This document shows, one piece after another, positions 52,825 through 63,542 of a DNA stretch of 64,000 nt. The notes under the pieces were generated by a model that was given only the letters and a program-made list of their open reading frames with translations, searched no databases and was not told where the DNA came from. Position numbers and translations under genes: made by a program. The stretch comes from Streptococcus peroris ATCC 700780 (lineage in GTDB: Bacteria; Bacillota; Bacilli; Lactobacillales; Streptococcaceae). Each line of letters begins with the position of its first letter. Position 1 is the stretch's first letter. The DNA lies in the NCBI RefSeq assembly GCF_000187585.1, contig NZ_GL732463.1, forward strand, positions 147,819-211,818. Direction: 5' to 3'.

Positions 52825-54804
52825 ATGAAAAAAAGTCGGATTCTTGCTGTAGCAGGTGTTGTCCTGCTTGCATCAGCTACCCTTGCAGCTTGTGGTTCTT
52901 CAAAATCTTCTGATGCAGAAGCACCAAAAGCTTATGGTTATGTTTATTCTGCTGACCCAGAAACATTGGATTACCTCATCTCAGGTAAATCAAGTACGAA
53001 AATCGTTACTTCAAATGGTATTGATGGTCTCTTCACAAATGATAAATATGGTGATATTACCCCAGCAATGGCAGAAGACTGGTCAGTATCTCAAGATGGC
53101 TTGACTTACACTTATAAGATTCGTAAAGGTGTGAAGTGGTACACTTCTGACGGAGAAGAATATGCGGAAGTTACAGCCAATGACTTTGTCAACGGTTTGA
53201 AACACGCTGCAGATAAAAAATCTGAAGCACTTTACCTAGCACAAGATTCTGTTAAAGGTTTGGCTGATTATGTTTCAGGAAAAACAACAGATTTTTCAAC
53301 AGTTGGTGTGAAAGCTCTTGATGATTATACTCTTCAATATACATTGAACCAACCAGAACCATACTGGAACTCTAAGATGTCTTACGGTATCTTCTGGCCA
53401 TTGAATGCAGAGTTTGAAAAATCACAAGGTGAGAACTTTGCCAAAGCGACTGATCCAACTTCATTGTTATACAATGGACCATTCTTGCTTAAGGCTTTGA
53501 CAGCCAAGTCTTCTATCGAATTTGTTAAAAATGCAAACTATTGGGATAAAGACAATGTCCATCTTGATACAGTAAATCTTGCTTTCTATGATGGTTCAGA
53601 CCAAGAATCGCTTGAACGTAACTTTACAAGTGGTGCTTATAGCTTTGCCCGTCTCTTCCCAACTAGCTCAAACTACTCTAAAGTTGAAGAAACTTACAAG
53701 GACAATATTTACTACACTCCAGCAGGTTCAAGTACCTTCGGTATTGGTGTGAATATTGACCGTCAAGGTTATAAATATACTTCAAAAACTACGGATGAAG
53801 AAAAAACATCTACTAAGAAAGCTCTTCTTAACAAAGATTTCCGTAAAGCTTTGAACTTTGCGCTTGACCGTAATTCATACTCTGCTCAAGTAAATGGTAA
53901 AGATGCAGCAGCTCTTGCAATTCGAAATCTTTTTGTAAAACCGGACTTTGTCTCTGCTGATGGTAAGACCTTCGGTGATATGGTTGCTGAAAAGATGGCT
54001 AGCTATGGAGATGAGTGGAAAGATGTGAAATTCGCTGATGGACAAGATGCATTCTACAATGCAGATAAAGCTAAAGCAGAGTTTGCCAAAGCTAAAACTG
54101 CCTTAGAAGCAGAAGGTGTCAAATTCCCAATCCATTTGGATATTCCAGTTGACCAAACTACTAAGAGCTATATTGCTCGTATCCAATCTCTTAAGCAATC
54201 AGTTGAAACAGTGCTTGGAACTGATAATGTAGTGATTGATATCCAACAAGTTTCTAAAGACGAGTTGAACAATATTACTTACTATGCACCAAATGCAGCT
54301 GCTGAAGACTGGGATCTTTCAGGTGCAGTTGGTTGGAGCCCAGACTATCAAGACCCATCAACTTACTTGGATATCTTAAAAACAACTAATAAAGCAAACA
54401 CTAAGAGCTACATGGGTTACGATAATCCAGATAGCGCTGCAGTTCAACAAGTTGGTTTGAAAGAGTATGATAAGTTAGTCGATGAAGCTAGCAAAGAAAC
54501 AAAAGATCTTAACAAACGTTATGAAAAATATGCAGCTGCTCAAGCTTGGTTAACAGATAGCTCACTCTTCATGCCTACAATGACAGGTGCGGGTGCTGCT
54601 CCAGTCATCTCTCGCGTAGTACCATTCACGGCTACTTATGCTCAATCTGGAGATAAAGGATCAGATATCTACTTCAAGTATCTTCAATTACAAAGCAAAC
54701 CTGTAACGAAGAAACAATACGAAGAAGCTCGTGAAAAATGGCTTAAAGAAAAAGCAGAAGCAAACGAAAAAGCTCAAAAAGAATTAGCGAGTCATGTGAA
54801 ATAA
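52825..54804 (+). CDS. amiA: oligopeptide-binding lipoprotein AmiA
   Basis: A 659-aa substrate-binding lipoprotein of the Ami importer. The signal peptide ends with lipobox LAAC (Cys23), followed by a Ser-rich linker and the SBP_bac_5 domain (GYVYSADPETLDYL, DGLTYTYKIRKGVKW, TKKALLNKDFRKALNFALDR). It takes up peptides of about 5-12 residues for nutrition and for sensing of signalling peptides. GAGGAG precedes ATG 52825. A strong hairpin after the gene probably reduces transcription of amiCDEF, giving more binding protein than transporter. Confidence 0.97.
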   Translation: MKKSRILAVAGVVLLASATLAACGSSKSSDAEAPKAYGYVYSADPETLDYLISGKSSTKIVTSNGIDGLFTNDKYGDITPAMAEDWSVSQDGLTYTYKIRKGVKWYTSDGEEYAEVTANDFVNGLKHAADKKSEALYLAQDSVKGLADYVSGKTTDFSTVGVKALDDYTLQYTLNQPEPYWNSKMSYGIFWPLNAEFEKSQGENFAKATDPTSLLYNGPFLLKALTAKSSIEFVKNANYWDKDNVHLDTVNLAFYDGSDQESLERNFTSGAYSFARLFPTSSNYSKVEETYKDNIYYTPAGSSTFGIGVNIDRQGYKYTSKTTDEEKTSTKKALLNKDFRKALNFALDRNSYSAQVNGKDAAALAIRNLFVKPDFVSADGKTFGDMVAEKMASYGDEWKDVKFADGQDAFYNADKAKAEFAKAKTALEAEGVKFPIHLDIPVDQTTKSYIARIQSLKQSVETVLGTDNVVIDIQQVSKDELNNITYYAPNAAAEDWDLSGAVGWSPDYQDPSTYLDILKTTNKANTKSYMGYDNPDSAAVQQVGLKEYDKLVDEASKETKDLNKRYEKYAAAQAWLTDSSLFMPTMTGAGAAPVISRVVPFTATYAQSGDKGSDIYFKYLQLQSKPVTKKQYEEAREKWLKEKAEANEKAQKELASHVK

Positions 54805-54816
54805 ATAATGCTCATC

Positions 54817-54849
54817 AGAACTTTCTCTCCTAAAGGAGAAGGTTCTTTT
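54817..54849 (+). terminator. attenuating hairpin between amiA and amiC
   Basis: The stem AGAACTTTCTCTCC pairs with GGAGAAGGTTCT around a TAAA loop and is followed by TTTT. It lies in the 65-bp amiA-amiC gap; no new promoter is visible, so partial read-through is expected. Confidence 0.85.
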
Positions 54850-54869
54850 GGGATTTTAAAGGAAATAAT

Positions 54870-56366
54870 ATGAGAAAATATGTTTTTATGCGTATCTTGC
54901 GGTCACTGGTTTCTATTTTTCTAGTAACGACCTTGACCTATACGATTATCTATACGATGGTTCCTCGGCAATTAATCTTCAAACAGGACCCGAACTATAA
55001 TAAGATCGCAACTACTGCGGATAAACGGGATAATTATGAAAATACCGTTTATGAACGTATGGGATACATTGAGTATTACGATACAAAAGAGTTGCAAGAA
55101 AAAGCTAGTAGCATGGATTCCTCTGTAACAGTTGATGCAAATGATACTAATAAAGCCATTTATGAGAAGTATATCCAACAACTAGGACATGGTTGGAAAT
55201 TGGGTGAATTCACAGAAAGTGGACAATTTTATGCGACGCGTGAAATTCCAATTTTTGAACGTGTATTCAAATTCTATGCTAATTTGATTGATATTGATCA
55301 TACAAATAAAATTCAAGATCCTGAAAATCCCAACTTGCAGCGTTATCTACGATTTGAAAATGACCCAGCTATTGGTTGGTCTTTAGTCGGTTCAGGAACT
55401 AAGCATAAATATTTGTTGTATTTTAACAATAAATTCCCGTTTGTCCATCAGAACTTTGTGAATATTAACTTAGGTGATTCTTATCCAACCTACGCAAATA
55501 CGCCTGTTCTTCAAGTAATCACTCAAGGACAAGGTCAAACGAAGACTTCAGAGGTTCAATTCCCAACAGGTAAAAAGACGTCATCTGTCAATATTTACTC
55601 AAGAACTTATAAGTCTCCAAGCCAAGCTGATGCCCGTGAAGTGGCAAACTACGGCAAGGATGATCCATACACTGCAACTGAAAGCAACTATCAATATCCT
55701 TCAATGATTACAAGTTCAGCTATTGCTGGTTTGATTGGTTTAGTTATTTCTTATGCAATTGCAGTTCCTCTTGGATCTCTCATGGCACGCCATAAGAATT
55801 CTTGGATTGATAGTTTTTCTACAGGTGCTTTGACTTTCTTGTTGGCTCTTCCAACAATCGCCTTAGTTTATATCATCCGTTTGATTGGATCTTCTATCGG
55901 ACTTCCAGATTCATTCCCAATCTTGGGAGCTGGAGATGTGCGCTCTTATATCTTACCTGCAGTCATTTTAGGATTGTTGGGGGCACCAGGTACGGCTATC
56001 TGGATTCGCCGTTATATGATTGACTTGCAATCTCAAGACTTTGTACGTTTTGCTCGTTCAAAAGGATTGTCTGAAAAAGAAATTTCTAACAAGCATATCT
56101 TTAAAAATGCCATGGTTCCATTGGTTTCTGGTATTCCGGCTTCTATTATGGGAGTTATCGGTGGAGCTACTTTGACTGAAACAGTCTTTGCTTATCCTGG
56201 TATGGGTAAAATGTTGATTGACTCTGTCAAAGCTTCAAATAACTCTATGGTAGTTGGACTTGTCTTTATCTTCACTTGTATCTCCATCTTCTCATTGTTT
56301 ATTGGAGATATCTGGATGACAATGCTTGACCCACGTATTAAATTGACAGAGAAAGGAGGCAAATAA
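54870..56366 (+). CDS. amiC: oligopeptide permease subunit AmiC
   Basis: A 498-aa membrane subunit. One N-terminal helix is followed by a large extracellular region (about residues 35-275) peculiar to AmiC/OppB of Gram-positives, then five helices with the ATPase-contact loop [17 protein letters not shown] and [18 protein letters not shown]. It pairs with AmiD. AAAGGAAA precedes ATG 54870; its stop overlaps the amiD start (TAATG). Confidence 0.95.
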   Translation: MRKYVFMRILRSLVSIFLVTTLTYTIIYTMVPRQLIFKQDPNYNKIATTADKRDNYENTVYERMGYIEYYDTKELQEKASSMDSSVTVDANDTNKAIYEKYIQQLGHGWKLGEFTESGQFYATREIPIFERVFKFYANLIDIDHTNKIQDPENPNLQRYLRFENDPAIGWSLVGSGTKHKYLLYFNNKFPFVHQNFVNINLGDSYPTYANTPVLQVITQGQGQTKTSEVQFPTGKKTSSVNIYSRTYKSPSQADAREVANYGKDDPYTATESNYQYPSMITSSAIAGLIGLVISYAIAVPLGSLMARHKNSWIDSFSTGALTFLLALPTIALVYIIRLIGSSIGLPDSFPILGAGDVRSYILPAVILGLLGAPGTAIWIRRYMIDLQSQDFVRFARSKGLSEKEISNKHIFKNAMVPLVSGIPASIMGVIGGATLTETVFAYPGMGKMLIDSVKASNNSMVVGLVFIFTCISIFSLFIGDIWMTMLDPRIKLTEKGGK

Positions 56367-57292
56367 TGTCTACAATTAGTAATGAGAAATTTAAGTTTGT
56401 AAAACGTGACGATTTTGCCTCTGAAGCAATTGATGCTCCTGCCTATTCATACTGGGGTTCTGTTTTCAGACAATTTATGAAAAAGAAATCAACAATCGTT
56501 ATGCTAGCGATTTTGATTTCAGTTATTTTGATGAGTTTCATTTATCCAATGTTCTCTAATTTTGACTATAACGATGTTAGTAAGGTAAATGACTTTAGTG
56601 CTCGTTATATCAAACCGAATGGAGAATATTGGTTTGGAACAGATAGTAACGGTAAGTCTTTATTTGATGGTGTTTGGTTTGGAGCTCGTAACTCTATCTT
56701 GATTTCTGTCCTTGCAACCTTCATCAACGTTGTGATAGGGATTATAGTCGGTGGTATTTGGGGAATCTCAAAATCTGTTGACCGCGTCATGATGGAAGTT
56801 TATAACGTTATCTCAAACATTCCACACCTATTGATCGTTATCGTCCTAACTTACTCAATCGGAGCAGGTTTCTGGAATTTGATTTTTGCCATGAGTGTAA
56901 CGACTTGGATTGGGATTGCCTATTCAATTCGTATCCAAATCATGCGTTACCGCGATTTGGAATATAACCTTGCTTCTCGTACTCTTGGGACACCAACCTT
57001 TAAGATTGTTATCAAGAATATCATGCCTCAGTTGGTATCAGTTATCGTATCAACTATGACACTGATGCTTCCAAGCTTTATCTCTTATGAAGCCTTCCTT
57101 TCATTTTTTGGGCTTGGTTTACCAATTACAGTACCAAGTTTGGGACGTTTGATTTCAGATTACTCTCAAAACGTAACAACCAATGCTTACTTGTTCTGGA
57201 TTCCATTGACGACCTTGATTCTAGTATCATTATCCCTCTTCGTTGTTGGTCAGAACTTAGCGGATGCAAGTGATCCACGTACACATAGATAG
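56366..57292 (+). CDS. amiD: oligopeptide permease subunit AmiD
   Basis: A 308-aa membrane subunit of the OppC type with six helices. An N-terminal cytoplasmic part precedes the first helix ([20 protein letters not shown]). The coupling loop is seen around [20 protein letters not shown]. It is translationally coupled to amiC. GAAAGGAGG precedes the ATG. Confidence 0.95.
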   Translation: MSTISNEKFKFVKRDDFASEAIDAPAYSYWGSVFRQFMKKKSTIVMLAILISVILMSFIYPMFSNFDYNDVSKVNDFSARYIKPNGEYWFGTDSNGKSLFDGVWFGARNSILISVLATFINVVIGIIVGGIWGISKSVDRVMMEVYNVISNIPHLLIVIVLTYSIGAGFWNLIFAMSVTTWIGIAYSIRIQIMRYRDLEYNLASRTLGTPTFKIVIKNIMPQLVSVIVSTMTLMLPSFISYEAFLSFFGLGLPITVPSLGRLISDYSQNVTTNAYLFWIPLTTLILVSLSLFVVGQNLADASDPRTHR

Positions 57293-57300
57293 GAGTAGAC

Positions 57301-58368
57301 ATGACAAAAGAAAATAATGTAATTTTGACTGCTCGCGATATTGTTGTGGAATTTGACGTTCGTGACAAAGTTTTAACAGCGATTCGTGGCGTTTCCATTG
57401 ATTTGGTTGAAGGTGAAGTACTGGCTCTAGTAGGGGAATCTGGTTCTGGAAAATCCGTTTTAACAAAAACTTTCACAGGGATGTTGGAGGAAAATGGACG
57501 TATTGCCAAAGGTAGCATTAACTATCGTGGCCAAGATTTAACTGCCCTTTCTTCTAATAAAGATTGGGAAAATATTCGTGGGGCTAAGATTGCTACGATT
57601 TTCCAAGATCCAATGACCAGTCTTGACCCTATTAATACAATTGGTAGTCAAATCACTGAAGTTATCATTAAGCACCAAGGAAAGACCGCGAAAGAAGCCA
57701 AAGAAATGGCTATCGATTATATGAATAAAGTCGGAATTCCTGATGCTGAAAAACGTTTTGAAGAGTATCCATTTCAGTATTCTGGAGGAATGCGTCAACG
57801 TATCGTTATCGCGATTGCACTTGCTTGCCGCCCTGATATCTTGATTTGTGATGAACCAACGACAGCCTTGGATGTGACCATTCAAGCTCAGATTATTGAC
57901 TTGTTAAAATCACTTCAAAAAGAGTATCATTTCACAACTATCTTCATCACCCATGACCTTGGTGTGGTAGCAAGTATTGCTGATAAGGTTGCTGTTATGT
58001 ATGCGGGTGAAATCGTTGAGTACGGTACCGTAGAGGAAATTTTCTATGACCCTCGTCATCCATACACATGGAGTCTCTTGTCTAGTTTGCCACAGTTGGC
58101 AGATGACAAAGGGGAGCTTTATTCAATTCCTGGTACACCTCCATCACTCTATGCGGAGTTGAAAGGGGATGCATTTGCCCTTCGTTCAGATTATGCGATG
58201 CAAATTGATTTTGAAGAAAAAGCCCCTCAATTTAAAGTGTCTGATACACACTGGGCGAGAACATGGTTGCTTCATGAACAAGCTCCAAAAGTAGAAAAAC
58301 CTGCGGTAATTGCAGATTTACACCATAAGATTCGTGAAAAAATGGGCTTTGCTCATCTCGAAAACTAG
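57301..58368 (+). CDS. amiE: oligopeptide ABC ATPase AmiE
   Basis: A 355-aa ATPase of the OppD type. Walker A is GESGSGKSV, the signature is YSGGMRQR, and Walker B is [12 protein letters not shown]. The C-terminal oligo_HPY region ([14 protein letters not shown]) is present. It forms the heterodimeric motor with AmiF. AGGAG precedes ATG 57301, 8 bp after amiD. Confidence 0.96.
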   Translation: MTKENNVILTARDIVVEFDVRDKVLTAIRGVSIDLVEGEVLALVGESGSGKSVLTKTFTGMLEENGRIAKGSINYRGQDLTALSSNKDWENIRGAKIATIFQDPMTSLDPINTIGSQITEVIIKHQGKTAKEAKEMAIDYMNKVGIPDAEKRFEEYPFQYSGGMRQRIVIAIALACRPDILICDEPTTALDVTIQAQIIDLLKSLQKEYHFTTIFITHDLGVVASIADKVAVMYAGEIVEYGTVEEIFYDPRHPYTWSLLSSLPQLADDKGELYSIPGTPPSLYAELKGDAFALRSDYAMQIDFEEKAPQFKVSDTHWARTWLLHEQAPKVEKPAVIADLHHKIREKMGFAHLEN

Positions 58369-58378
58369 GAGGAAGGAA

Positions 58379-59305
58379 ATGTCTGAAAAATTAGTAGAGA
58401 TTAAAGATTTAGAAATTTCCTTCGGTGAAGGAAGCAAGAAGTTTGTAGCCGTAAAAAATGCTAACTTCTTTATCAACAAGGGAGAAACCTTCTCTCTTGT
58501 TGGTGAATCAGGAAGTGGTAAAACAACGATTGGTCGTGCTATCATCGGTTTAAATAATACTAGCAAGGGTGACATCATTTTTGATGGACAAAAAATCAAT
58601 GGGAAAAAATCTCGTGAACAAGCAGCTGAATTAATTCGCCGTATCCAGATGATTTTCCAAGACCCTGCTGCTAGTTTGAATGAACGTGCTACGGTTGATT
58701 ATATCATCTCTGAAGGTTTGTATAATCACCACTTATTCAAAAACGAAGAAGAGCGAAAAGAAAAAGTTCAAAACATTATTCATGAAGTTGGACTTTTGGC
58801 AGAACACTTGACACGTTATCCACATGAGTTTTCAGGTGGACAACGTCAACGTATTGGTATTGCTCGTGCCTTGGTTATGCAACCTGACTTTGTAATCGCA
58901 GATGAGCCGATTTCAGCCTTGGACGTTTCAGTTCGTGCCCAAGTTTTGAACTTGCTCAAGAAATTCCAGAAGGAATTGGGCTTGACCTATCTCTTTATCG
59001 CCCATGATTTGTCAGTGGTTCGTTTTATCTCTGATCGAATTGCGGTTATTTATAAGGGAGTGATTGTAGAGGTTGCAGAAACAGAAGAATTGTTTAACAA
59101 TCCAATCCATCCTTATACTCAAGCATTGTTATCAGCCGTTCCGATACCAGACCCAATCTTAGAGCGCGAAAAAGTTTTGAAAGTCTATGATCCAAATCAA
59201 CATGACTACGAAACAGATAAGCCATCTATGCATGAAATTCGTCCAGGTCACTATGTTTGGGCTAACCAAGCAGAATTGGAAAACTACAAACAACAAGTTA
59301 AATAA
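58379..59305 (+). CDS. amiF: oligopeptide ABC ATPase AmiF
   Basis: A 308-aa ATPase of the OppF type. Walker A is GESGSGKTT, the signature is FSGGQRQR, and Walker B is [15 protein letters not shown] 58379 follows AGGAGGAAGG; an in-frame start inside amiE is rejected. It is the last gene of the operon, followed by a long terminator stem. Confidence 0.96.
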   Translation: MSEKLVEIKDLEISFGEGSKKFVAVKNANFFINKGETFSLVGESGSGKTTIGRAIIGLNNTSKGDIIFDGQKINGKKSREQAAELIRRIQMIFQDPAASLNERATVDYIISEGLYNHHLFKNEEERKEKVQNIIHEVGLLAEHLTRYPHEFSGGQRQRIGIARALVMQPDFVIADEPISALDVSVRAQVLNLLKKFQKELGLTYLFIAHDLSVVRFISDRIAVIYKGVIVEVAETEELFNNPIHPYTQALLSAVPIPDPILEREKVLKVYDPNQHDYETDKPSMHEIRPGHYVWANQAELENYKQQVK

Positions 59306-59308
59306 CAT

Positions 59309-59360
59309 TAGTTTTATAACTTCTTTGGGATTTTTCTAAGAAGTTATAAAACTTTTTTTC
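59309..59360 (+). terminator. terminator of the ami operon
   Basis: A perfect 16-bp stem, AGTTTTATAACTTCTT with AAGAAGTTATAAAACT, and seven T. Confidence 0.95.
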
Positions 59361-59638
59361 TTTATATAAATATTTTTTATTTCGAAGGAAGTAGTGTAGT
59401 TAAACTCTAAAATTTTACGATTGCAAATGTATTGATGTGTCAAAATATTTTATAAACCTAGTTAGTTTATTTTATAGAAAGTGTATGTTCTAGTTTTATA
59501 ATTTGCATTAAGTAAGTTAATTATATAGGACAAGTGAATTGAGATGATAGTTAGTTGTTTTTGAAAACATAAATCAAACTAGTCAGGCTTAGGACTTTAT
59601 GGTATAATATATAAGATTCCAAAAGAAACAGGAGAAAA
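59361..59638. other. A+T-rich gap between amiF and yneF
   Basis: About 280 bp without a gene on either strand. The only features seen are the TGG-TATAAT promoter (59600-59608) and ribosome binding site of yneF at its right end. Confidence 0.6.
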
Positions 59639-59641
59639 ATG

Positions 59642-59887
59642 ATGGATTTAATTTTAGCTATTTTATTGATTGTTCTAGCATTTCTAGGAGGTGCACTTGG
59701 TGGAATGTACTTAGTGCGTAAGCAAGTTGAAAAAGAATTTGCAGACAACCCACGTTTAAATGCTGAAGCTGTTCGTACGCTTTTAAGTGCTAGTGGACAA
59801 AAACCAAGCGAGGCTAAGGTGCAACAAGTTTATCACCAAATTATCCGCCAACAAAAATCAGCCCTTGCTAACAATAAAAAGAAATAA
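59642..59887 (+). CDS. yneF: YneF family (UPF0154) membrane protein
   Basis: An 81-aa protein with one N-terminal membrane helix ([21 protein letters not shown]) and a conserved cytoplasmic part ([19 protein letters not shown]). There are two adjacent ATG codons; the second (59642) has better spacing to GGAG, the first is 59639. Function unknown; conserved in Firmicutes. A hairpin (AAGTCTGG/CCAGACTT, about 59895-59919) follows. Confidence 0.92.
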   Translation: MDLILAILLIVLAFLGGALGGMYLVRKQVEKEFADNPRLNAEAVRTLLSASGQKPSEAKVQQVYHQIIRQQKSALANNKKK

Positions 59888-59961
59888 ATAGGAAAAGTCT
59901 GGGATGAAAATTCCAGACTTCTCACTATGTTCAACTATTATTTAGAAAAAAGACTTTTTCC

Positions 59962-59989
59962 TTGCATTCTATTGATATTTGATTATGAT
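59962..59989 (+). promoter_or_regulatory. promoter of the murI operon
   Basis: TTGCAT (59962-59967), 16 bp, TATGAT (59984-59989). The leader is about 100 nt. Confidence 0.6.
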
Positions 59990-60093
59990 TAAGAAGGAGA
60001 CAGTTGCAACCGATCATCTGTCATCAATTTCATCGGAACTTAGTAATCATGATGAACTATCAATCAGAAAAATAAGACTAGAAAGAAGACTAT

Positions 60094-60888
60094 ATGGATA
60101 ATCGACCAATTGGTTTTTTGGATTCGGGCGTTGGAGGCTTGACTGTTGTACGTGAGCTCATGCGCCAGCTTCCTCATGAAGAAATCGTCTATATTGGAGA
60201 TTCGGCACGGGCACCTTACGGGCCTCGTCCTGCTGAGCAAATTCGTGAATATACTTGGCAGTTGGTCAACTTTCTTTTGACTAAGGATGTCAAGATGATT
60301 GTCATCGCTTGTAATACTGCAACAGCAGTTGTCTGGGAAGAAATCAAATCCAAACTGGATATCCCTGTGCTGGGTGTGATTTTGCCAGGTGCTTCAGCAG
60401 CTATCAAAGCAAGTCAGGGTGGTAAAATCGGTGTAATTGGAACACCGATGACAGTGCAATCAGATATCTATCGTCAAAAAATCCATGACTTAGATCCTAA
60501 TTTACAGGTGGAGAGTTTGTCTTGTCCTAAGTTTGCTCCCTTGGTTGAGTCTGGTGCCCTTTCAACCAGTGTGACCAAGAAAGTAGTCTATGAAACCTTG
60601 CGCCCCTTGGTAGGCAAGGTAGACAGCTTGATTTTGGGTTGTACCCATTATCCGCTTCTAAGACCCATTATCCAGAATGTGATGGGGCCAGACGTAAAAC
60701 TGATTGATAGTGGTGCAGAGTGCGTGCGGGATATCTCTGTTTTACTCAATTATTTCGAGATTAATCGTGGCCGCGATGTAGGGCCTCTACAACATCGTTT
60801 TTACACAACTGCAAATAGCCAAAGTTTTGCTCAAATCGGAGCAGAATGGCTAGAAAAAGAGATTCATGTGGAGCATGTAACATTATGA
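60094..60888 (+). CDS. murI: glutamate racemase
   Basis: A 264-aa enzyme that makes D-glutamate for peptidoglycan. The two catalytic Cys lie in VIACNTATA and [23 protein letters not shown] and [11 protein letters not shown] are conserved. Its stop overlaps the start of rdgB (ATGA). It is the first gene of a seven-gene string reaching scpA and beyond. Confidence 0.97.
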   Translation: MDNRPIGFLDSGVGGLTVVRELMRQLPHEEIVYIGDSARAPYGPRPAEQIREYTWQLVNFLLTKDVKMIVIACNTATAVVWEEIKSKLDIPVLGVILPGASAAIKASQGGKIGVIGTPMTVQSDIYRQKIHDLDPNLQVESLSCPKFAPLVESGALSTSVTKKVVYETLRPLVGKVDSLILGCTHYPLLRPIIQNVMGPDVKLIDSGAECVRDISVLLNYFEINRGRDVGPLQHRFYTTANSQSFAQIGAEWLEKEIHVEHVTL

Positions 60889-61856
60889 CAAACAACATTT
60901 ATGAATACAAGGACGATCAGGATTGGTATGTCGGTTCCTATAGTATTTTTGGTGGCATTCGGACTTTGACGGATGATGAGTTAGAGTTTCCTTTATTTGA
61001 TTTGTCCAAAATCTTTCGAGATGAGGAGAGAGGATTTCCACTTTCAGTCACTGTTTTACGATATAGTTCAGACTATAGACTACTCTCTTTTATAGTAGAT
61101 ATACTTAACCAAGAAGCAAATCGAAACTTAGAAGTCATTCAACGCCAAGGAGCTCTGCTTTTGGTCGAAAATGGGAAACTCTTGCATGTAGAATTGCCTA
61201 AAGAAGGAGTTGATGTTGAAGCCTTCTTTGAAACTAGCAGAGTCAGAGAAACCTTGTTGATTGCAACTCGTAATGAGGGTAAGACCAAGGAATTTCGTGC
61301 TATCTTTGATAAGCTAGGTTATGATGTGGAGAATCTCAATGATTACCCAGATCTGCCTGAAGTTGCTGAAACTGGTATGACCTTTGAAGAAAATGCTCGC
61401 CTTAAGGCTGAAACCATCTCCAAATTGACAGGCAAGATGGTTCTAGCAGATGATTCTGGTCTTAAAGTTGATGTCCTCGGTGGATTACCAGGTGTTTGGT
61501 CAGCTCGATTTGCAGGAGTAGGAGCAAGTGATGAAGAGAATAATGCCAAACTCTTGCACGAATTGGCTATGGTCTTTGAACTCAAGGATCGTTCGGCTCA
61601 ATTCCACACTACCTTGGTCGTAGCTAGTCCAGGTAAGGAAAGCTTGGTTGTCGAAGCTGATTGGCCAGGCTACATTAATTTTGAACCAAAGGGTGAAAAT
61701 GGTTTTGGCTATGATCCGCTCTTCCTAGTAGGAGAGACTGGGAAGTCATCAGCCGAATTAACCCTTGAAGAAAAAAATAGTCAGTCTCACCGTGCCTTAG
61801 CCGTTAAGAAACTTTTGGAGGTATTTCCATCATGGCAAAGCAAACCATCATTGTAA
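60885..61856 (+). CDS. rdgB: XTP/dITP diphosphatase with streptococcal N-terminal extension
   Basis: A 323-aa protein. The C-terminal 200 residues are the HAM1/RdgB pyrophosphatase that removes non-canonical purine triphosphates ([40 protein letters not shown]-type site, [22 protein letters not shown]). The first 125 residues form an extra domain ([21 protein letters not shown]) found in streptococcal homologues, of unknown function. ATG 60885 overlaps murI. Overlap with the next gene is 25 bp. Confidence 0.94.
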   Translation: MTNNIYEYKDDQDWYVGSYSIFGGIRTLTDDELEFPLFDLSKIFRDEERGFPLSVTVLRYSSDYRLLSFIVDILNQEANRNLEVIQRQGALLLVENGKLLHVELPKEGVDVEAFFETSRVRETLLIATRNEGKTKEFRAIFDKLGYDVENLNDYPDLPEVAETGMTFEENARLKAETISKLTGKMVLADDSGLKVDVLGGLPGVWSARFAGVGASDEENNAKLLHELAMVFELKDRSAQFHTTLVVASPGKESLVVEADWPGYINFEPKGENGFGYDPLFLVGETGKSSAELTLEEKNSQSHRALAVKKLLEVFPSWQSKPSL

Positions 61857-62353
61857 TGAGCGACTCTCATGGAGATAGCTTGATTGTAGAAGAAATCCGT
61901 GACCGCTATCTTGGAAAAGTTGATGCAATTTTTCACGATGGTGACTCGGAGCTTCGCCCTGATTCACCACTCTGGGAAGGTATCCACGTTGTTAAGGGGA
62001 ATATGGACTTTTACTCAGATTATCCAGAACGTTTGGTGACTCAACTTGGTCCTACCAAGATTATCCAAACTCATGGGCATTTATTTGATATTAACTTTAA
62101 TTTCCAAAAGCTTGATTTTTGGGCTCAAGAGGAGGATGCAGATATCTGTCTTTATGGTCACTTGCATGTTCCAGATGCTTGGATGGAGGGAAAGACTCTC
62201 TTCCTAAATCCTGGTTCTATCAGTCAGCCACGTGGGACGATCAGAGAATGTCTCTATGCTCGTGTGGAGATTGATGATATCTACTTTAAAGTGGACTTTT
62301 TGACACGTGAGCATGAGATCTATCCAGGCTTGTCCAAGGAGTTTGCTCGATGA
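61832..62353 (+). CDS. YfcE/MJ0936-type metallophosphoesterase
   Basis: A 173-aa phosphoesterase. Metal motifs: [30 protein letters not shown] and LYGHLHVP. The family hydrolyses phosphodiesters; the substrate is unknown. It overlaps rdgB upstream by 25 bp and cbpB downstream by 4 bp. Confidence 0.93.
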   Translation: MAKQTIIVMSDSHGDSLIVEEIRDRYLGKVDAIFHDGDSELRPDSPLWEGIHVVKGNMDFYSDYPERLVTQLGPTKIIQTHGHLFDINFNFQKLDFWAQEEDADICLYGHLHVPDAWMEGKTLFLNPGSISQPRGTIRECLYARVEIDDIYFKVDFLTREHEIYPGLSKEFAR

Positions 62354-62811
62354 TTGCCAAAGAATTTGAACAGTTTTTACTGGAGCAAGAGGGAACCTTT
62401 TTAACACCTGCTGAAAATTTGGCTGTGCTCATTGATAGTCACAATGCAGATCATGCAATTCTCCTTCTTAGCCAGATGACCTATACCAGGGTGCCAGTAG
62501 TGACTGCTGAGAAAAAATTTGTTGGAACCATTGGGCTTAGAGATATTTTTGCATACCAAATGGAGCAGGGCTTGAGTCAGGAAGTCATGGCAGATATGGA
62601 TATCGTTCACATGACCAAGAAGGACGTAGCAGTTGTCAGTCCAGACTATACATTGACGGATGTTTTACATAAGTTAGTGGATGAGTCTTTCCTGCCAGTC
62701 GTTGATAAGGATGGTATTTTCCAAGGGATTATCACGCGGAAGTCAATCCTCAAGGCTGTCAATGCCCTTCTGCATGATTTTAGTAAAGAATATGAGATTC
62801 GAAGCAAATGA
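62350..62811 (+). CDS. cbpB: CBS-domain protein CbpB
   Basis: A 153-aa protein with two CBS domains (about residues 15-70 and 85-140). Homologues named CbpB/DarB bind c-di-AMP and, when free of it, stimulate the (p)ppGpp synthetase Rel. A c-di-AMP role here is inferred from the family. It overlaps both neighbours by 4 bp. Confidence 0.85.
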   Translation: MIAKEFEQFLLEQEGTFLTPAENLAVLIDSHNADHAILLLSQMTYTRVPVVTAEKKFVGTIGLRDIFAYQMEQGLSQEVMADMDIVHMTKKDVAVVSPDYTLTDVLHKLVDESFLPVVDKDGIFQGIITRKSILKAVNALLHDFSKEYEIRSK

Positions 62812-63542
62812 GAGAATGGATTTCAGCATTTTTAGAAGAAAAACAAAATCTATCTAGCAATTCTAAACAGTCCTATAAGTATGATTTGGAGCAGTTTTTA
62901 ACTCTTGTTGGAGAACGAATCTCTGAGACAAGTTTAAAAATTTATCAAGCTCAGCTATCAAATTTTAAAATCAGTGCCCAAAAGCGTAAAGTTTCCGCTT
63001 GCAACCAATTTCTTTACTTTTTATACCAGAAAGAAAAGATTGGCACTTTTTACCGTTTGGAATTGCCGAAACAGGCTGAGAAAAAACAAGTCAAGTCAGA
63101 ACTTTTAGACTTGAGTTCTTTCTGGCAAGAAAGTACCTATCCAGAAGGGCGCTTGCTAGCCTTATTAATAGTAGACTTGGGCCTCTTGCCGAGTGAAATT
63201 CTAGCCTTAAAAACAAGTGATGTGAATCTAGACTTTCAAGTATTGAGAATCAATAAAGCCTCTCAACAAAGAGTCTTGAGTCTTCCCACAAACTTGCTTA
63301 CGGAGTTAGAACCTTTGATGGGGCAGACCTATCTCTTTGAAAAAGCTGGGAAACAGTACTCCCGTCAGTGGGCCTTTCGTCAGTTGGAAGCTTTTTTAAA
63401 GGAAAAAGGTTTTTCAGATTTATCTGCCCAAGGATTGAGAGAACAGTTTATATTAAGACAAATCGAAGAAAAGCTTGACTTGTACGAAATTGCTAAAAAA
63501 TTAGGATTAAAGACAGTCATGACCTTAGAAAAATATAGATAA
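62808..63542 (+). CDS. XerD-like protein, catalytically degenerate
   Basis: A 244-aa protein with the tyrosine-recombinase fold: N-terminal SAM-like domain (residues 1-90) and C-terminal catalytic-type domain. Key residues are lost. The first Arg position reads [11 protein letters not shown] instead of GLRxSE, and the HxxR box reads QGLREQF, with His missing. Only the late Arg and the final Tyr (MTLEKYR) remain. In streptococci this XerD-like protein does not act at the dif site, where XerS works alone. A structural or scp-linked role is possible. It overlaps the scpA start (TAATG). Confidence 0.9.
   Translation: MREWISAFLEEKQNLSSNSKQSYKYDLEQFLTLVGERISETSLKIYQAQLSNFKISAQKRKVSACNQFLYFLYQKEKIGTFYRLELPKQAEKKQVKSELLDLSSFWQESTYPEGRLLALLIVDLGLLPSEILALKTSDVNLDFQVLRINKASQQRVLSLPTNLLTELEPLMGQTYLFEKAGKQYSRQWAFRQLEAFLKEKGFSDLSAQGLREQFILRQIEEKLDLYEIAKKLGLKTVMTLEKYR

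Noticed and set aside
59985-60101. 38-codon ORF (MIKKETVATDHLS...) ending just after the murI start
   Set aside because: Its ATG lies inside the likely -10 box TATGAT (59984-59989) and has no ribosome binding site, so it would not be translated from this promoter.
62808-63542. Second integrase as sign of another mobile element
   Set aside because: It belongs to the conserved murI-scpA gene string, overlaps its neighbours, lacks catalytic residues and has no att-like repeats.
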